Under the pieces are notes generated by a model that made no database searches, had not been told where the DNA came from, and was given only the letters and a program-made list of their open reading frames with translations. Positions 9,080 to 18,379 of a stretch of DNA of 64,000 nucleotides are shown one piece after another (positions within the stretch are counted from its first letter, which is position 1; each line of letters opens with the position of its first letter). The position numbers and the translations under genes were made by a program. The DNA is from Mixta hanseatica (GTDB lineage: Bacteria; Pseudomonadota; Gammaproteobacteria; Enterobacterales; Enterobacteriaceae): NCBI RefSeq assembly GCF_023517775.1, contig NZ_CP082904.1, positions 3,348,001 through 3,412,000 of the forward strand, written 5' to 3'.

Positions 9080-9688
9080 CATAATCACGTAAAGCGCAAA
9101 GTAGCTGAATATGAGCGCTGAGGCTATATAGGAATATTTAAGCAGACGGTGGCCAAGCAGTTTGCCCCCAAAACTTCCGACCAGGCAGAGTACACAGGTC
9201 CAGAAAATCCCCGCAATGAAGAAGCCACTCAGAAACCAGGACGTTGCCGTGACGCTGTGCTGACCCATCCGGGATATCAGCGCGCCTCCCACTGTCGCAA
9301 ACCACAGAATAGCCGTGGGGGAAGACATGGCAAGCACCACGCCCCTGCCAAATTCACGCAGAAGCGGGCGATACTGATGGGTTTCGCTCACGTTAAGCTC
9401 TGCCGCCCTCCTGAAAGCGGCCACCAGCATTTTACCGGCGAACCATAAAAGCATCGCGCCACCGCCAATCCACAGTACCCAACGTACTGCTTCATACTGA
9501 AGCAGTACGGCCATTCCCGCCAGTGCCAGTAATGCATACGTCAGGTCACCCACGCAGGTCCCGATTCCCAGCCAGAAACCATGAAAATACCCGCGTTGCA
9601 TGGCAAGGGTAATCATGGCGATATTGGCAATCCCGATATCAAGACACAGCGAAAGGCTCAGTAAGAAACCATTTGAAAACTCGATCAT
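9050..9688 (-). CDS. LysE/RhtB-family amino-acid exporter
   Basis: A 212-residue membrane protein with about six hydrophobic segments and the LysE family pattern: an N-terminal GFLLSLSLCLDIGIANIAM helix, then the loop AMQRGYFHGFWLGIGTCVGD, and a mid-protein FGRGVVLAMSSPTAILWF that corresponds to the conserved NP(K)A-type segment. Such proteins export amino acids or related metabolites; the substrate is not known. Its start overlaps the stop of the preceding HDxGH gene by four bases (ATGA), so the two are very probably translationally coupled. Its 3' end overlaps the convergent AraC gene by 30 bases. Confidence 0.88.
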   Translation of the reverse strand: MIEFSNGFLLSLSLCLDIGIANIAMITLAMQRGYFHGFWLGIGTCVGDLTYALLALAGMAVLLQYEAVRWVLWIGGGAMLLWFAGKMLVAAFRRAAELNVSETHQYRPLLREFGRGVVLAMSSPTAILWFATVGGALISRMGQHSVTATSWFLSGFFIAGIFWTCVLCLVGSFGGKLLGHRLLKYSYIASALIFSYFALYVIMSGYREFMVT

Positions 9689-10986
9689 AGCGTAAAGCCT
9701 TTAATCTTTTGGTCATACTCGATCATGTCGACAGTTTTGCCAAGCCGGTTCAGCAGCAGATCAGCCTCTTCGCGCTGATGATGAGGTGAATAGCATTGCA
9801 GAAACGCTATGGCAGCATCTGTATCACCCTGCAATACAGAGCGGGTCATTACTGTTGCCAGTTCCGTCAGAGCAGGCTTCACCGCACTGAGTTCCACCCT
9901 ATAGTGGGTTTCATTCCATTTCAGGCACTCGTGTTCAGTTAACCACTTGAGTTGTATGTAAGCCGCCCCTGCATCAGGATAATCGCATGGGCCACGGCGC
10001 AGATATCGCAGCATTTCAAGCAGGAACACTTTTAACTGCAACGTCTCATTCAACTGCAGGGCCTGTCGTGAAGGCTCCGTCAGGCACATCAGCAGCCCAA
10101 ACACATCGGCCAGTGCTTCCTGCACCACCATTGATCCCCATCGGTCCTGTTTACTCAGTTTGCCAAACATCATCTTTTCAAGGACAACGGAATGCCCCAG
10201 GTCATGACCGCGGAACCATGCAATAAGGTGTCGGGCACAGAGAGCGCTTTCCGGGATAGCGTCATGGTGCCAGCCAAGTAGGGAGGTTTGAGAGCGGGCG
10301 AACCTTTCAAACAGGTTCAGATAGGTATTCGCAAACACGATGGTGCGCTTTTGGGGTGCATATTTCACGCCTTCATCTTCAGGGCAAAAATAAGCGAAAT
10401 GTTTCGGGTAGCTGTTAGCTTCGCCAGCAATGGCAAACAGGTCGACAATTTTGTAGCGGCATCCGGGCAGAGCAACCAACCGTTGATCAATATGGCTTTG
10501 CAGCCAGCAGAGGTTGTCAGGAAAGAGATCATCCACCACATCCGAAACTTCCTGCAATCCGCGATTGGGTAACCCAAACCAGGCGGAATAATGCTGCGTG
10601 CGGGACTTACCTACCCACGTCGACATGTAACCTATTCCCTGCACCAGCTCCTGTTCATCCAGTCCTGCTATCTGCGGGAGAAGTTCTTCTGCTGTGCTGG
10701 CGTCAGAAAGGATTTCTGCGCGCAGCTGCAACGCTTTGCGGGTATCGGGATCGTCAAATTCCTGCGCAAGCTTGAAACAGATAATGCTGAGTTTTTCTCC
10801 AACAGATTGAAGCAGCGTGCTCCCGGTTCGTGTGGTAACCGGGTGAATATGACTGGCCGCTTCTGCAAGACGCGTAGCCTGATGGATAAGGTCCAGCGCA
10901 GCGGGCGAAAGTGAGTCAGGCAGAGGAATATCCATCATGTGGATATGGTATGAGTCAGCAGCAGGCCAGAACGGTGTCGTAAACAT
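9685..10986 (-). CDS. Unrecognised protein with gluzincin-like HDxGH...E motif
   Basis: I do not recognise this protein with certainty. It has about 433 residues, is soluble, and has no signal peptide or membrane segment. Counting from an upstream ATG at 11001, residues 266-270 read HDLGH and residues 294-303 read QEALADVFGL. This pair resembles the HExxH and NEAxxDxFG helices of gluzincin metallopeptidases, except that the catalytic glutamate of HExxH is aspartate. I prefer the ATG at 10986 because AAGGGA precedes it at good spacing. It is the first gene of a two-gene unit with the LysE exporter (four-base overlap). A metal-dependent hydrolase whose product is exported is one possible reading; this is inference. 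Confidence 0.75.
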   Translation of the reverse strand: MFTTPFWPAADSYHIHMMDIPLPDSLSPAALDLIHQATRLAEAASHIHPVTTRTGSTLLQSVGEKLSIICFKLAQEFDDPDTRKALQLRAEILSDASTAEELLPQIAGLDEQELVQGIGYMSTWVGKSRTQHYSAWFGLPNRGLQEVSDVVDDLFPDNLCWLQSHIDQRLVALPGCRYKIVDLFAIAGEANSYPKHFAYFCPEDEGVKYAPQKRTIVFANTYLNLFERFARSQTSLLGWHHDAIPESALCARHLIAWFRGHDLGHSVVLEKMMFGKLSKQDRWGSMVVQEALADVFGLLMCLTEPSRQALQLNETLQLKVFLLEMLRYLRRGPCDYPDAGAAYIQLKWLTEHECLKWNETHYRVELSAVKPALTELATVMTRSVLQGDTDAAIAFLQCYSPHHQREEADLLLNRLGKTVDMIEYDQKIKGFTL

Positions 10987-11245
10987 GAAATTCCCTTCCA
11001 TTATGAATAACGAGACTCTTACTTAACCATTGCATGCGTTACCGGTATTGGAAGGAATTGCGCAGCGCTGACTGAAAGCGAGATGCATTTTAGAGATTGC
11101 TTCGCTTTCCAGCGTTTGGACAAAGTGCCGTGTCGAAAAAATGACTACGCGAGGCTCAGACTTACATATTGATAGAGCCACAAGGTCTGCGTTACACAGG
11201 GGACAATTAACCTGCGCCCTATAAATTAATTTAAGAAAGAGGTAT
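10987..11245. other. Intergenic stretch upstream of the HDxGH gene
   Basis: No open frame of note. It should contain the promoter of the minus-strand HDxGH-LysE unit, but no clear -35/-10 pair was assigned. The yfiF terminator closes the stretch on its right side. Confidence 0.4.
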
Positions 11246-11278
11246 AAAAAAATCCGGCGACAGGAATGTCTCCGGATT
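11246..11278 (-). terminator. Terminator of yfiF
   Basis: On the minus strand AATCCGG...CCGGATT pairs (11272-11278 with 11251-11257), with a further inner GACA/TGTC pairing, then a T tract from 11250 down to 11246. It lies about 95 bases after the yfiF stop. Confidence 0.85.
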
Positions 11279-11371
11279 CTTATATAGCCCCAGGATCGTT
11301 CAACCGATCCTTAGCTGCTTGCCATTACGGACTTAATGCCCGTTTTTCTTTATTACCTGCCTGCGTGCGAC

Positions 11372-12445
11372 TTAGTGGTTCTGACGCCACCACTCCGCCA
11401 GCAGAATGCCGGTTGCGACCGAAACGTTCAGGCTTTCTACCTTACCGGTGCCGTCGATCGACACGCTCAAATCGCCCTGCTGCAGCGCGGACTCCGTCAG
11501 ACCATCGCTCTCCTGCCCCAGCACCAGTACCATCTTCGCCGGCAGTTTCGCCTGGGTTAACGGCGTGCTGCCTTTATGGCTGGAGGTGGTCACGATGGTG
11601 TAGCCCGCGTTACGGAACGCTTCCAGACCGGCCACAAAGCTTTTGGCGCTGAGCGCCTGAACATGCTCGGCGCCGCCTTCGGCGGTACGTACCGCCGCGC
11701 CCGACTCCAGCACCGCCGCATCATCCACCAGCAGACCTTTCACGCCGAAATGTGCGCTGCTGCGCATAATGCCGCCGATGTTGTGCGGGTTGCCGATGTT
11801 TTCCAACGCCAGTACGCAATCCTGCTCACGATCGGTTGCCAGCCAGTCGCTTACCGGTGTGCCGACGCGCTTTTTAATCAGGAAGCAGACGCCGCCATGA
11901 TGTTCGGTACCGGAGGCTTTCTCCAGTTCAGCTTCATCCACAACGTGATAGGCTTTGCGGTTGGCCGCCAGCCAGCGCAGCGCATCACGGAAACGCGGCG
12001 TCACGCTCTGGACGAACCAGGCGCGTACAATGCACTCTGGACGACTCAGAAACAGCGCCTGACAGGCGTTTTCACCATAGACGCGGGTCTCTTCCAGACG
12101 CTGACGACGCAGCTGGCCCGGATCGATAAAGCTTTTACCGCTGATGCCGCCATGATCGGGCTTAGCTTCTTCATTCGGCGCGCGCGAAATGGTACGCCAC
12201 GGCGACTCGCCGCGCGGCAGCTCGTCGCGGTCACGCTCGCGATCGCCGCGAAACTTACCGTCGCGTCCGCCGCGTGCCGGGTTTTCAGACTGGCGCGATG
12301 GACGACGGCTTCCTTCCTGACGGTCAGCGCCGGGCCTGCTGCCTTTGCCCGTACGGGGATTTTGTCCGCGTTTATCATTGTTATCATCACCGCGAACATA
12401 CATCACTTTGACTTTGCCGCTTTTACCTTTGAATTCGTCGTTCAT
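11372..12445 (-). CDS. yfiF: SpoU-type tRNA/rRNA methyltransferase YfiF
   Basis: A 357-residue protein of the SpoU/TrmH branch of SPOUT methyltransferases. The first 90 or so residues are low-complexity, basic and Arg/Asp/Gly-rich, suggesting RNA contact. A TrmH substrate-binding region follows ([13 protein letters not shown]), then the knotted SAM-binding domain with its three motifs: [24 protein letters not shown] and [14 protein letters not shown]. The RNA target of YfiF is not established to my knowledge. The ATG at 12445 gives the family N-terminus [11 protein letters not shown] and has GGAGGAAC upstream; the frame is open further but unlikely to be translated. It is divergent from trxC, as in E. 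coli. Confidence 0.95.
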   Translation of the reverse strand: MNDEFKGKSGKVKVMYVRGDDNNDKRGQNPRTGKGSRPGADRQEGSRRPSRQSENPARGGRDGKFRGDRERDRDELPRGESPWRTISRAPNEEAKPDHGGISGKSFIDPGQLRRQRLEETRVYGENACQALFLSRPECIVRAWFVQSVTPRFRDALRWLAANRKAYHVVDEAELEKASGTEHHGGVCFLIKKRVGTPVSDWLATDREQDCVLALENIGNPHNIGGIMRSSAHFGVKGLLVDDAAVLESGAAVRTAEGGAEHVQALSAKSFVAGLEAFRNAGYTIVTTSSHKGSTPLTQAKLPAKMVLVLGQESDGLTESALQQGDLSVSIDGTGKVESLNVSVATGILLAEWWRQNH

Positions 12446-12646
12446 CTGTTCCTCCACCTGCTGAGCGCGAAGCGCGAAGATTACCTGAAGCCCAGGTTGT
12501 ATGCCATCAACTTCGGCTAAAAGTCGCCAACTATTATATTCATTGACTATTCCATGTTGTTGCTTAATCGCGCGCCATTGATAATTGAGCTTACGCATAA
12601 AATTAGCAGTTTAATGCGCTGTTAACGATAAACCCTGAGGTGATAA

Positions 12647-13066
12647 ATGAATACGGTATGTGCATCCTGTCAGGCAACGAACCGCGTTCCGGAAGAGCGC
12701 ATTGCCGATGGAGCAAAGTGTGGCCGTTGCGGTAATGAGCTGTTTGACGGCGAAGTCGTCAATGCTACCGCCGACACGCTGGATAAATATCTGCAGGACG
12801 ACCTGCCGGTAGTGGTTGATTTTTGGGCGCCCTGGTGCGGCCCCTGCGTCAACTTTGCCCCCATTTATGAAGATGTGGCCAGCGAGCGCAGCGGAAAAGT
12901 GCGCTTTCTGAAGGTGAATACCGAAGCCGAGCCTGCGCTCAGCGCCCGTTTCCGCATTCGCAGCATCCCTACCATTATGCTGTTTAAGCAGGGCGAATTG
13001 GCCGATATGTTGAACGGCGCCATGCCGAAAGCGCCGTTTAATGAGTGGCTGGACGAAGCGCTGTAA
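12647..13066 (+). CDS. trxC: Thioredoxin 2 TrxC
   Basis: TrxC is a cytoplasmic disulfide reductase with an extra zinc-binding N-terminal domain. The 139-residue product has the zinc ligands as CASC (residues 5-8) and CGRC (about 25-28), then a thioredoxin fold with the active site WAPWCGPC near residues 66-73. Length equals that of the E. coli protein (139). In E. coli it is induced by OxyR; no OxyR site was identified by eye here. A strong hairpin follows the gene. Confidence 0.97.
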   Translation: MNTVCASCQATNRVPEERIADGAKCGRCGNELFDGEVVNATADTLDKYLQDDLPVVVDFWAPWCGPCVNFAPIYEDVASERSGKVRFLKVNTEAEPALSARFRIRSIPTIMLFKQGELADMLNGAMPKAPFNEWLDEAL

Positions 13067-13070
13067 TCAT

Positions 13071-13093
13071 CGCGGCTGACAATGTCAGCCGCG
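13071..13093 (+). terminator. Strong hairpin after trxC, no T tract
   Basis: CGCGGCTGAC-AAT-GTCAGCCGCG forms a 10-bp perfect stem five bases after the trxC stop. The downstream sequence lacks a T run, so it may stabilise the mRNA end or act with Rho rather than being an intrinsic terminator. Confidence 0.4.
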
Positions 13094-13146
13094 CTACGCT
13101 TCTTGCCCACTTCCCGCTACAATGGCGTTTTTGCCCGCTCAATGTG

Positions 13147-13848
13147 ATGACTGATAACGCCGTTTTACGCCTGCGCGCCGAGCGCCTGGCGCGTGCTACC
13201 CGCCCTTTTCTCGCTCGTGGCAATCGCGTACAACGCTGCCAGAGTTGTCTGCTGCCGCAAAAGCTCTGCCTGTGCGATGAAATTTCTGCGCAATCCGCGC
13301 GCAGCCGCTTTTGTCTGGTGATGTTTGATACTGAGCCAATGAAGCCCAGCAATACCGGTCGCCTGATTGCGGATATCCTTCCCGAAACGCAGGCGTTCGG
13401 CTGGTCACGCACCGAGCCAGACCCGGCATTGTTGGCCGCGGTAGCAAACACTGACTATCAACCGATGGTGGTATTCCCGGAATCCTATGCCGACAGCGAT
13501 CGCCCGGTGTTAAATAGCCCGCCGCTTAGCGGGAAGCCGCCGCTGTTTATTATGCTGGACGGCACCTGGACCGAGGCGCGGAAAATGTTTCGTAAAAGCC
13601 CATGGCTGGATGCGCTGCCGGTGATGTCATTACGCCTGACCACGCCTTCAGGCTATACGCTGCGCGAAGCGCACGGCGCCGGTCAGCACTGTACCGCCGA
13701 GGTTGCCGCCGAACTGCTGCGCCAGGCGGGCGATGAGGCTGCCGCTCAGGCGCTCAGCGCGCATTTTACGCTGTTTCGTCAGCGCTATCTGGCAGGAAAA
13801 CCTCACCATCCGGCTCACTTCACGGCAGAGGCAACAGAAAACGTTTAG
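13147..13848 (+). CDS. tapT: tRNA-uridine aminocarboxypropyltransferase TapT (DTW domain)
   Basis: TapT (YfiP) makes acp3U at position 47 of tRNAs using SAM as the aminocarboxypropyl donor. The 233-residue product shows the DTW family signatures: an N-terminal cysteine cluster CQSCLLPQKLCLC, the central TEPMKPSNTG, and the DxTW motif in MLDGTWTEARKM. The ATG at 13147 gives the known N-terminus MTDNAVLRLRAE; the frame is open upstream but not supported. It stands between trxC and patZ as in E. coli, 32 bases before patZ, so the two may be co-transcribed. Confidence 0.95.
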   Translation: MTDNAVLRLRAERLARATRPFLARGNRVQRCQSCLLPQKLCLCDEISAQSARSRFCLVMFDTEPMKPSNTGRLIADILPETQAFGWSRTEPDPALLAAVANTDYQPMVVFPESYADSDRPVLNSPPLSGKPPLFIMLDGTWTEARKMFRKSPWLDALPVMSLRLTTPSGYTLREAHGAGQHCTAEVAAELLRQAGDEAAAQALSAHFTLFRQRYLAGKPHHPAHFTAEATENV

Positions 13849-13880
13849 ACTCAGCGTAGTTATCGCCTGAGGGATGGGAA

Positions 13881-16544
13881 ATGAGTCAACGTGGACTGGA
13901 AGCGCTGTTACGTCCAAAATCTATTGCCGTTATCGGCGCGTCGATCAAACCAGGGCGCGCCGGCTACCTGATGATGCGCAACCTGTTAGCCGGCGGCTTT
14001 AGCGGCCCGGTTCTGCCCGTCACGCCAAAATATAAGGCGGTATCGGGCGTCCTCGCCTGGCCGGATATCGAAAGTTTGCCGTTCGCGCCCGAGCTGGCGG
14101 TGATCTGTACCAATGCCAGCCGGAATCTTGCTCTGCTCCAGCAGCTGGGCGAGAAAGGCTGTAAAGCCTGCATTATTCTTTCCGCGCCGGAAAGCCAGCT
14201 GCCTGAGCTAAAAGCCTGCGCCAGCCGCTGGCAGATTCGTCTGCTTGGCCCTAACAGTCTCGGCCTGCTGGCACCGTGGCAGGGGTTAAACGCCAGTTTT
14301 TCTCCGGTTCCCATCTTAAAAGGCAAGCTGGCCTTTGTTTCGCAGTCGGCAGCCGTTTCTAATACCATCCTCGACTGGGCGCAGCAGCGTCAGCTTGGCT
14401 TCTCCTGGTTTATCGCGCTGGGCGACAGCCTGGATACCGATATTGACGATCTGCTTGATTTTCTGGCGCGTGACGGCAAAACCAGCGCCATCCTGCTCTA
14501 TCTGGAGCATTTGAGCGACGCGCGGCGCTTTGTCTCTGCTGCCCGCAGCGCCTCGCGCAACAAACCGATTCTGGTGATTAAAAGTGGCCGCAGCCCGCAG
14601 GCGCAGGCATTGCTGAAAACCCACGCCGGGCTGGATGCCGCCTGGGATGCCGCCATTCAGCGAGCGGGTTTGCTGCGAGTACAGGATACCCACGAACTCT
14701 TCTCGGCGGTGGAGACCCTAAGCCATATGCGCCCGTTGCGCGGCGAACGGTTGATGATAGTCAGCAACGGCGCAGCGCCCGCCGCGCTGGCCCTGGATGC
14801 GCTACAGCTGCGCAGCGGCAAGCTAGCCCAGCTTGATGAGGCGACGCTGAAGACGCTACGCGCGCAGCTGCCCGTTGAGATCGCCCCGGATAATCCACTT
14901 GATTTGAAAGATGATGCGACGCCCGAACGCTATCTGCAGGCGGTCTCCGCGTTGCTCGACTGTCATGAGTTGGATGCGCTGATGATTATTCATGCTCCCA
15001 GCGCGGTTGCGCCCGCGACCGAAACCGCGCATCGTCTGATAGAATTGCTCAAACAGCATCCGCGCGGCAAAAGCGTGACGTTACTGACTAACTGGTGTGG
15101 CGAATACTCCTCGCTGGAGGCGCGCCGGGCGTTCAGCAACGCTGCAATCCCCACCTATCGTACGCCCGAAGGCACGGTAACCGCCTTTATGCATATGGTT
15201 GAGTATCGCCGCAACCAAAAGCAGCTGCGCGAAACTCCCGCGCTGCCGACCACGCTGAAACAGGATACCGCTTACGCTCATCAGCTGATCCAACAGGCGT
15301 TAGACGAAGGGGCCACGCAGCTGGATACACATGAAGTGCAGGCTATTTTACAGGCCTATGGCCTCACCACGCTGCCGACCTGGATTGCGGGAGACAGCGC
15401 TGAAGCGGTTCATATCGCCGGGCAAATCGGTTATCCAGTCGCCCTGAAGCTACGATCGCCGGATATACCGCATAAATCCGATGTTCAGGGCGTGATGCTT
15501 TATTTGCGCACCCCAAGCGAGGTGCAGCAGGCGGCCAATGCCATTATCGATCGGGTAAAGCTGGCCTGGCCGCAGGCGCGAATTCATGGATTACTGGTGC
15601 AGAGCATGGCGAATCGCGCCGGCGCCCAGGAGCTGCGGATCGTGGTTGAACAGGACCCACTGTTTGGCCCAGTGATTATGCTGGGCGAAGGCGGCGTAGA
15701 GTGGCAGGCCGATCGACACGCGGCCGTCGCGCTGCCGCCGCTGAATATGACGCTGGCGCGCTATCTGGTTATTCAGGCGATTAAAAGCGGTAAAATTCGC
15801 GGACGTAGCGCATTGCGGCCGCTGGATATCGCGGCGCTAAGCCAGGTACTGGTGCAGGTGTCCAACCTGATAGTGGACTGCCCGGAGATCCAGCGGCTGG
15901 ATATTCACCCGCTGCTGGCTGCCGGCGATGAGTTTACCCTGCTGGATGTTTCCCTGACGCTGGCCAGCTTTAGCGGCGTGAACGAATCAAGGCTGGCCAT
16001 TCGCCCTTATCCGCATACGCTGGAAGAGTGGATCACCATGAAAAACGGCGAGCGCTGCCTGCTGCGCCCTATCCTGCCGGAAGATGAACCTTTGCTGCAG
16101 CGCTTTATCGCTCAGGTCACCAAAGAGGACCTCTACTATCGCTACTTTAGTGAGATCAACGAGTTTACTCATGAGGATTTAGCCAATATGACGCAAATCG
16201 ACTACGATCGAGAAATGGCTTTCGTCGCCGTGCGCGAACAGCGGGGAGAAAAGGCAATTATAGGCGTGACCCGAGCGATATCCGATGCGGATAATACCGA
16301 TGCTGAATTTTCTATTCTGGTACGCTCGGATTTAAAAGGACTGGGACTTGGCAGACGCCTACTGGAAAAGATGCTGGTTTATACGCGTAGTCATGGTCTG
16401 TTGCAGTTAAATGGTATTACCATGCCTAATAACCAGGGCATGATTACCCTGGCGAAAAAGCTGGGATTCAGCGTTGATGTGCAGTTGGAGGACGGCATTG
16501 TTAGTCTGCATCTGCCTCTTACTCACGCTGGCGAGCAACATTAA
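13881..16544 (+). CDS. patZ: Protein lysine acetyltransferase PatZ (Pka)
   Basis: PatZ acetylates lysines of acetyl-CoA synthetase, RNA polymerase and other proteins. The 887-residue product (E. coli 886) has an N-terminal NDP-forming acyl-CoA synthetase-like region (SIAVIGASIKPGRAGY, about residues 1-450), an ATP-grasp-like segment (YPVALKLRSPDIPHKSDVQG, about 515-535) and a C-terminal GNAT domain (about 730-880) with the acetyl-CoA loop LKGLGLGRRLLEKML. The ATG at 13881 is preceded by GGGATGGGAA. In E. coli it is controlled by CRP; I did not find a clear CRP site by eye. Confidence 0.97.
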   Translation: MSQRGLEALLRPKSIAVIGASIKPGRAGYLMMRNLLAGGFSGPVLPVTPKYKAVSGVLAWPDIESLPFAPELAVICTNASRNLALLQQLGEKGCKACIILSAPESQLPELKACASRWQIRLLGPNSLGLLAPWQGLNASFSPVPILKGKLAFVSQSAAVSNTILDWAQQRQLGFSWFIALGDSLDTDIDDLLDFLARDGKTSAILLYLEHLSDARRFVSAARSASRNKPILVIKSGRSPQAQALLKTHAGLDAAWDAAIQRAGLLRVQDTHELFSAVETLSHMRPLRGERLMIVSNGAAPAALALDALQLRSGKLAQLDEATLKTLRAQLPVEIAPDNPLDLKDDATPERYLQAVSALLDCHELDALMIIHAPSAVAPATETAHRLIELLKQHPRGKSVTLLTNWCGEYSSLEARRAFSNAAIPTYRTPEGTVTAFMHMVEYRRNQKQLRETPALPTTLKQDTAYAHQLIQQALDEGATQLDTHEVQAILQAYGLTTLPTWIAGDSAEAVHIAGQIGYPVALKLRSPDIPHKSDVQGVMLYLRTPSEVQQAANAIIDRVKLAWPQARIHGLLVQSMANRAGAQELRIVVEQDPLFGPVIMLGEGGVEWQADRHAAVALPPLNMTLARYLVIQAIKSGKIRGRSALRPLDIAALSQVLVQVSNLIVDCPEIQRLDIHPLLAAGDEFTLLDVSLTLASFSGVNESRLAIRPYPHTLEEWITMKNGERCLLRPILPEDEPLLQRFIAQVTKEDLYYRYFSEINEFTHEDLANMTQIDYDREMAFVAVREQRGEKAIIGVTRAISDADNTDAEFSILVRSDLKGLGLGRRLLEKMLVYTRSHGLLQLNGITMPNNQGMITLAKKLGFSVDVQLEDGIVSLHLPLTHAGEQH

Positions 16545-16649
16545 CCCGCGAAGATCGCCCTTTGCGCCGAGTTAATGTTAATATTGTCGGTTAGAACCAT
16601 GATTTTATGGCAGAAGACCACTCAATGAATAGAGAAGAAGCGCACTGTG

Positions 16650-18005
16650 ATGTTGTCTAAATTTAAGCGCAATAAACACCAACAACACCTTGCACAGCTG
16701 CCCAAACTGTCTCAGTCAGTTGCTGATGTAACTACGCTTTACTCACCATCCGAGTTCCGCGCGACACTGCTGGAGAAAATCGCCAGTGCTACGCAGCGCA
16801 TCTGCATTGTGGCGCTCTATCTGGAAAATGATGATGCCGGACGCGCCGTTCTGTCCGCGCTTTACGACGCCAGGCGCGCGCGCCCGGAACTGGATATCAG
16901 CGTGCTGGTTGACTGGCATCGGGCACAGCGCGGCCGTATTGGTGATGCGAAAGGCGTGACTAACGCTGACTGGTATTGCGATATGGCCAGCCAGCATCCG
17001 GATATTGCGATTCCGGTCTACGGTATTCCGGTTAACACTCGTGAAGCGCTGGGCGTGCTGCATCTGAAAGGTTTTATCATCGATGATACGCTGTTCTATA
17101 GCGGCGCCAGCATCAATGATGTCTATCTGCATCAACATGATAAATATCGCTACGATCGCTATCAGCTGATTCGTAATCCGCAATTAGCCGATACCATGTT
17201 TGAATGGATCGATCGCAACCTGAAAAAAGCGGAAGCGGTCCATCGCCTCGATCATCATGAACGTCCTACCAGCCCGGAAATTAAAAATGAAACGCGCCAG
17301 TTCCGTCAGGATCTGCGTGGCTTTGACTATCATTTTACGCCGAATGCCGGCAATGAAGAGCTGGCGGTAACGCCGCTGGTTGGGCTGGGAAAGCGCAGCC
17401 TGCTCAATAAGACTATTTATCATCTGATGCCCTGTACGGAGCAGAAACTCACGCTCTGTACTCCCTATTTTAATCTGCCCGCCATTCTGGTACGAAATAT
17501 CATTTGGCTGCTGCGTCAGGGTAAGGAAGTGGAGATAATCGTCGGCGATAAAACGGCAAATGATTTTTATATTCCCGAAGATCAACCGTTTAAAATTATT
17601 GGCGCGCTGCCCTATCTGTATGAGATCAATCTGCGGCGTTTCCTGAGCAGGCTGCAATATTACGTAAGCAACGGTCAGCTGACCGTACGCCTGTGGAAAG
17701 ACGGTGAAAACAGCTACCACCTGAAAGGCATGTGGGTGGATGAAGAGTGGATGCTGATCACCGGTAATAACCTTAACCCGCGCGCCTGGCGTCTGGATCT
17801 GGAAAATGCGGTGTTGATTCATGATCCGTTGCAACAGCTGGCGGAACAGCGCGAACATGAACTGGCGCTGATTCGTCAACATACCAGCGTAGTAAAACAC
17901 TTCCGCGATCTCGACAGTATTGCCGACTATCCGGTAAAAGTACGTAAGCTAATCAGGCGCCTGCGCCGTATCAGGATCGACCGGCTAATTAGCCGTATCC
18001 TGTAA
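16650..18005 (+). CDS. pssA: Phosphatidylserine synthase PssA
   Basis: PssA condenses CDP-diacylglycerol with L-serine to phosphatidylserine, the precursor of phosphatidylethanolamine. The 451-residue product equals the E. coli length. It belongs to the phospholipase D superfamily: two HKD-type motifs are visible, HLKGFIIDD near residue 137 and HLKGMWVDE near residue 356. The C-terminus is strongly basic ([16 protein letters not shown]), consistent with its known reversible binding to membranes and ribosomes. The ATG at 16650 was chosen over an adjacent GTG. Confidence 0.97.
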   Translation: MLSKFKRNKHQQHLAQLPKLSQSVADVTTLYSPSEFRATLLEKIASATQRICIVALYLENDDAGRAVLSALYDARRARPELDISVLVDWHRAQRGRIGDAKGVTNADWYCDMASQHPDIAIPVYGIPVNTREALGVLHLKGFIIDDTLFYSGASINDVYLHQHDKYRYDRYQLIRNPQLADTMFEWIDRNLKKAEAVHRLDHHERPTSPEIKNETRQFRQDLRGFDYHFTPNAGNEELAVTPLVGLGKRSLLNKTIYHLMPCTEQKLTLCTPYFNLPAILVRNIIWLLRQGKEVEIIVGDKTANDFYIPEDQPFKIIGALPYLYEINLRRFLSRLQYYVSNGQLTVRLWKDGENSYHLKGMWVDEEWMLITGNNLNPRAWRLDLENAVLIHDPLQQLAEQREHELALIRQHTSVVKHFRDLDSIADYPVKVRKLIRRLRRIRIDRLISRIL

Positions 18006-18057
18006 GCGACAGGATGTCATAACGCGCCTTAATGCACCTTTCAGGTCAGGAGCGGCG

Positions 18058-18378
18058 ATGCGAGTAGCAGCGATCTTATTTTGCTTATGCTGTACAGGCT
18101 GTAGCCATATGGCGCAGGATAGCTGGACCGGCCAGGATAAGGCCCAGCATTTTATTGGATCGGCGCTGCTCTCTGCCGCAGGCAATGAATATGGGCAGCA
18201 GCAAAACTGGTCGCAGCACCGCAGCAACAGTTTTGGTTTGATGTTCGCTTTTAGCCTCGGCGCGGCAAAGGAACTTTATGACAGCCGCCCGGAAGGAAGC
18301 GGCTGGAGCTGGAAAGATTTAAGCTGGGATATTGCCGGCGCAGCGGCCGGCTTTGCACTGTGGAATGTGGGCCAGTAG
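18058..18378 (+). CDS. yfiM: Small lipoprotein YfiM
   Basis: A 106-residue predicted lipoprotein of unknown function, matching E. coli YfiM (107 residues). It has a short signal sequence ending in the lipobox CTGC with cysteine 15 as the acylation site, then the conserved blocks [21 protein letters not shown] and [20 protein letters not shown]. It follows pssA by 52 bases and ends two bases from the convergent kgtP stop. Confidence 0.93.
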   Translation: MRVAAILFCLCCTGCSHMAQDSWTGQDKAQHFIGSALLSAAGNEYGQQQNWSQHRSNSFGLMFAFSLGAAKELYDSRPEGSGWSWKDLSWDIAGAAAGFALWNVGQ

Positions 18379-18379
18379 C

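Noticed and set aside
11576..12520. A 314-codon open frame on the plus strand opposite yfiF
   Set aside because: It mirrors the codon bias of the real yfiF gene on the other strand; its product has no recognisable motifs.
17184..17900. A 238-codon open frame antisense to pssA
   Set aside because: Shadow of the strongly conserved pssA gene; no start signal and no family resemblance.
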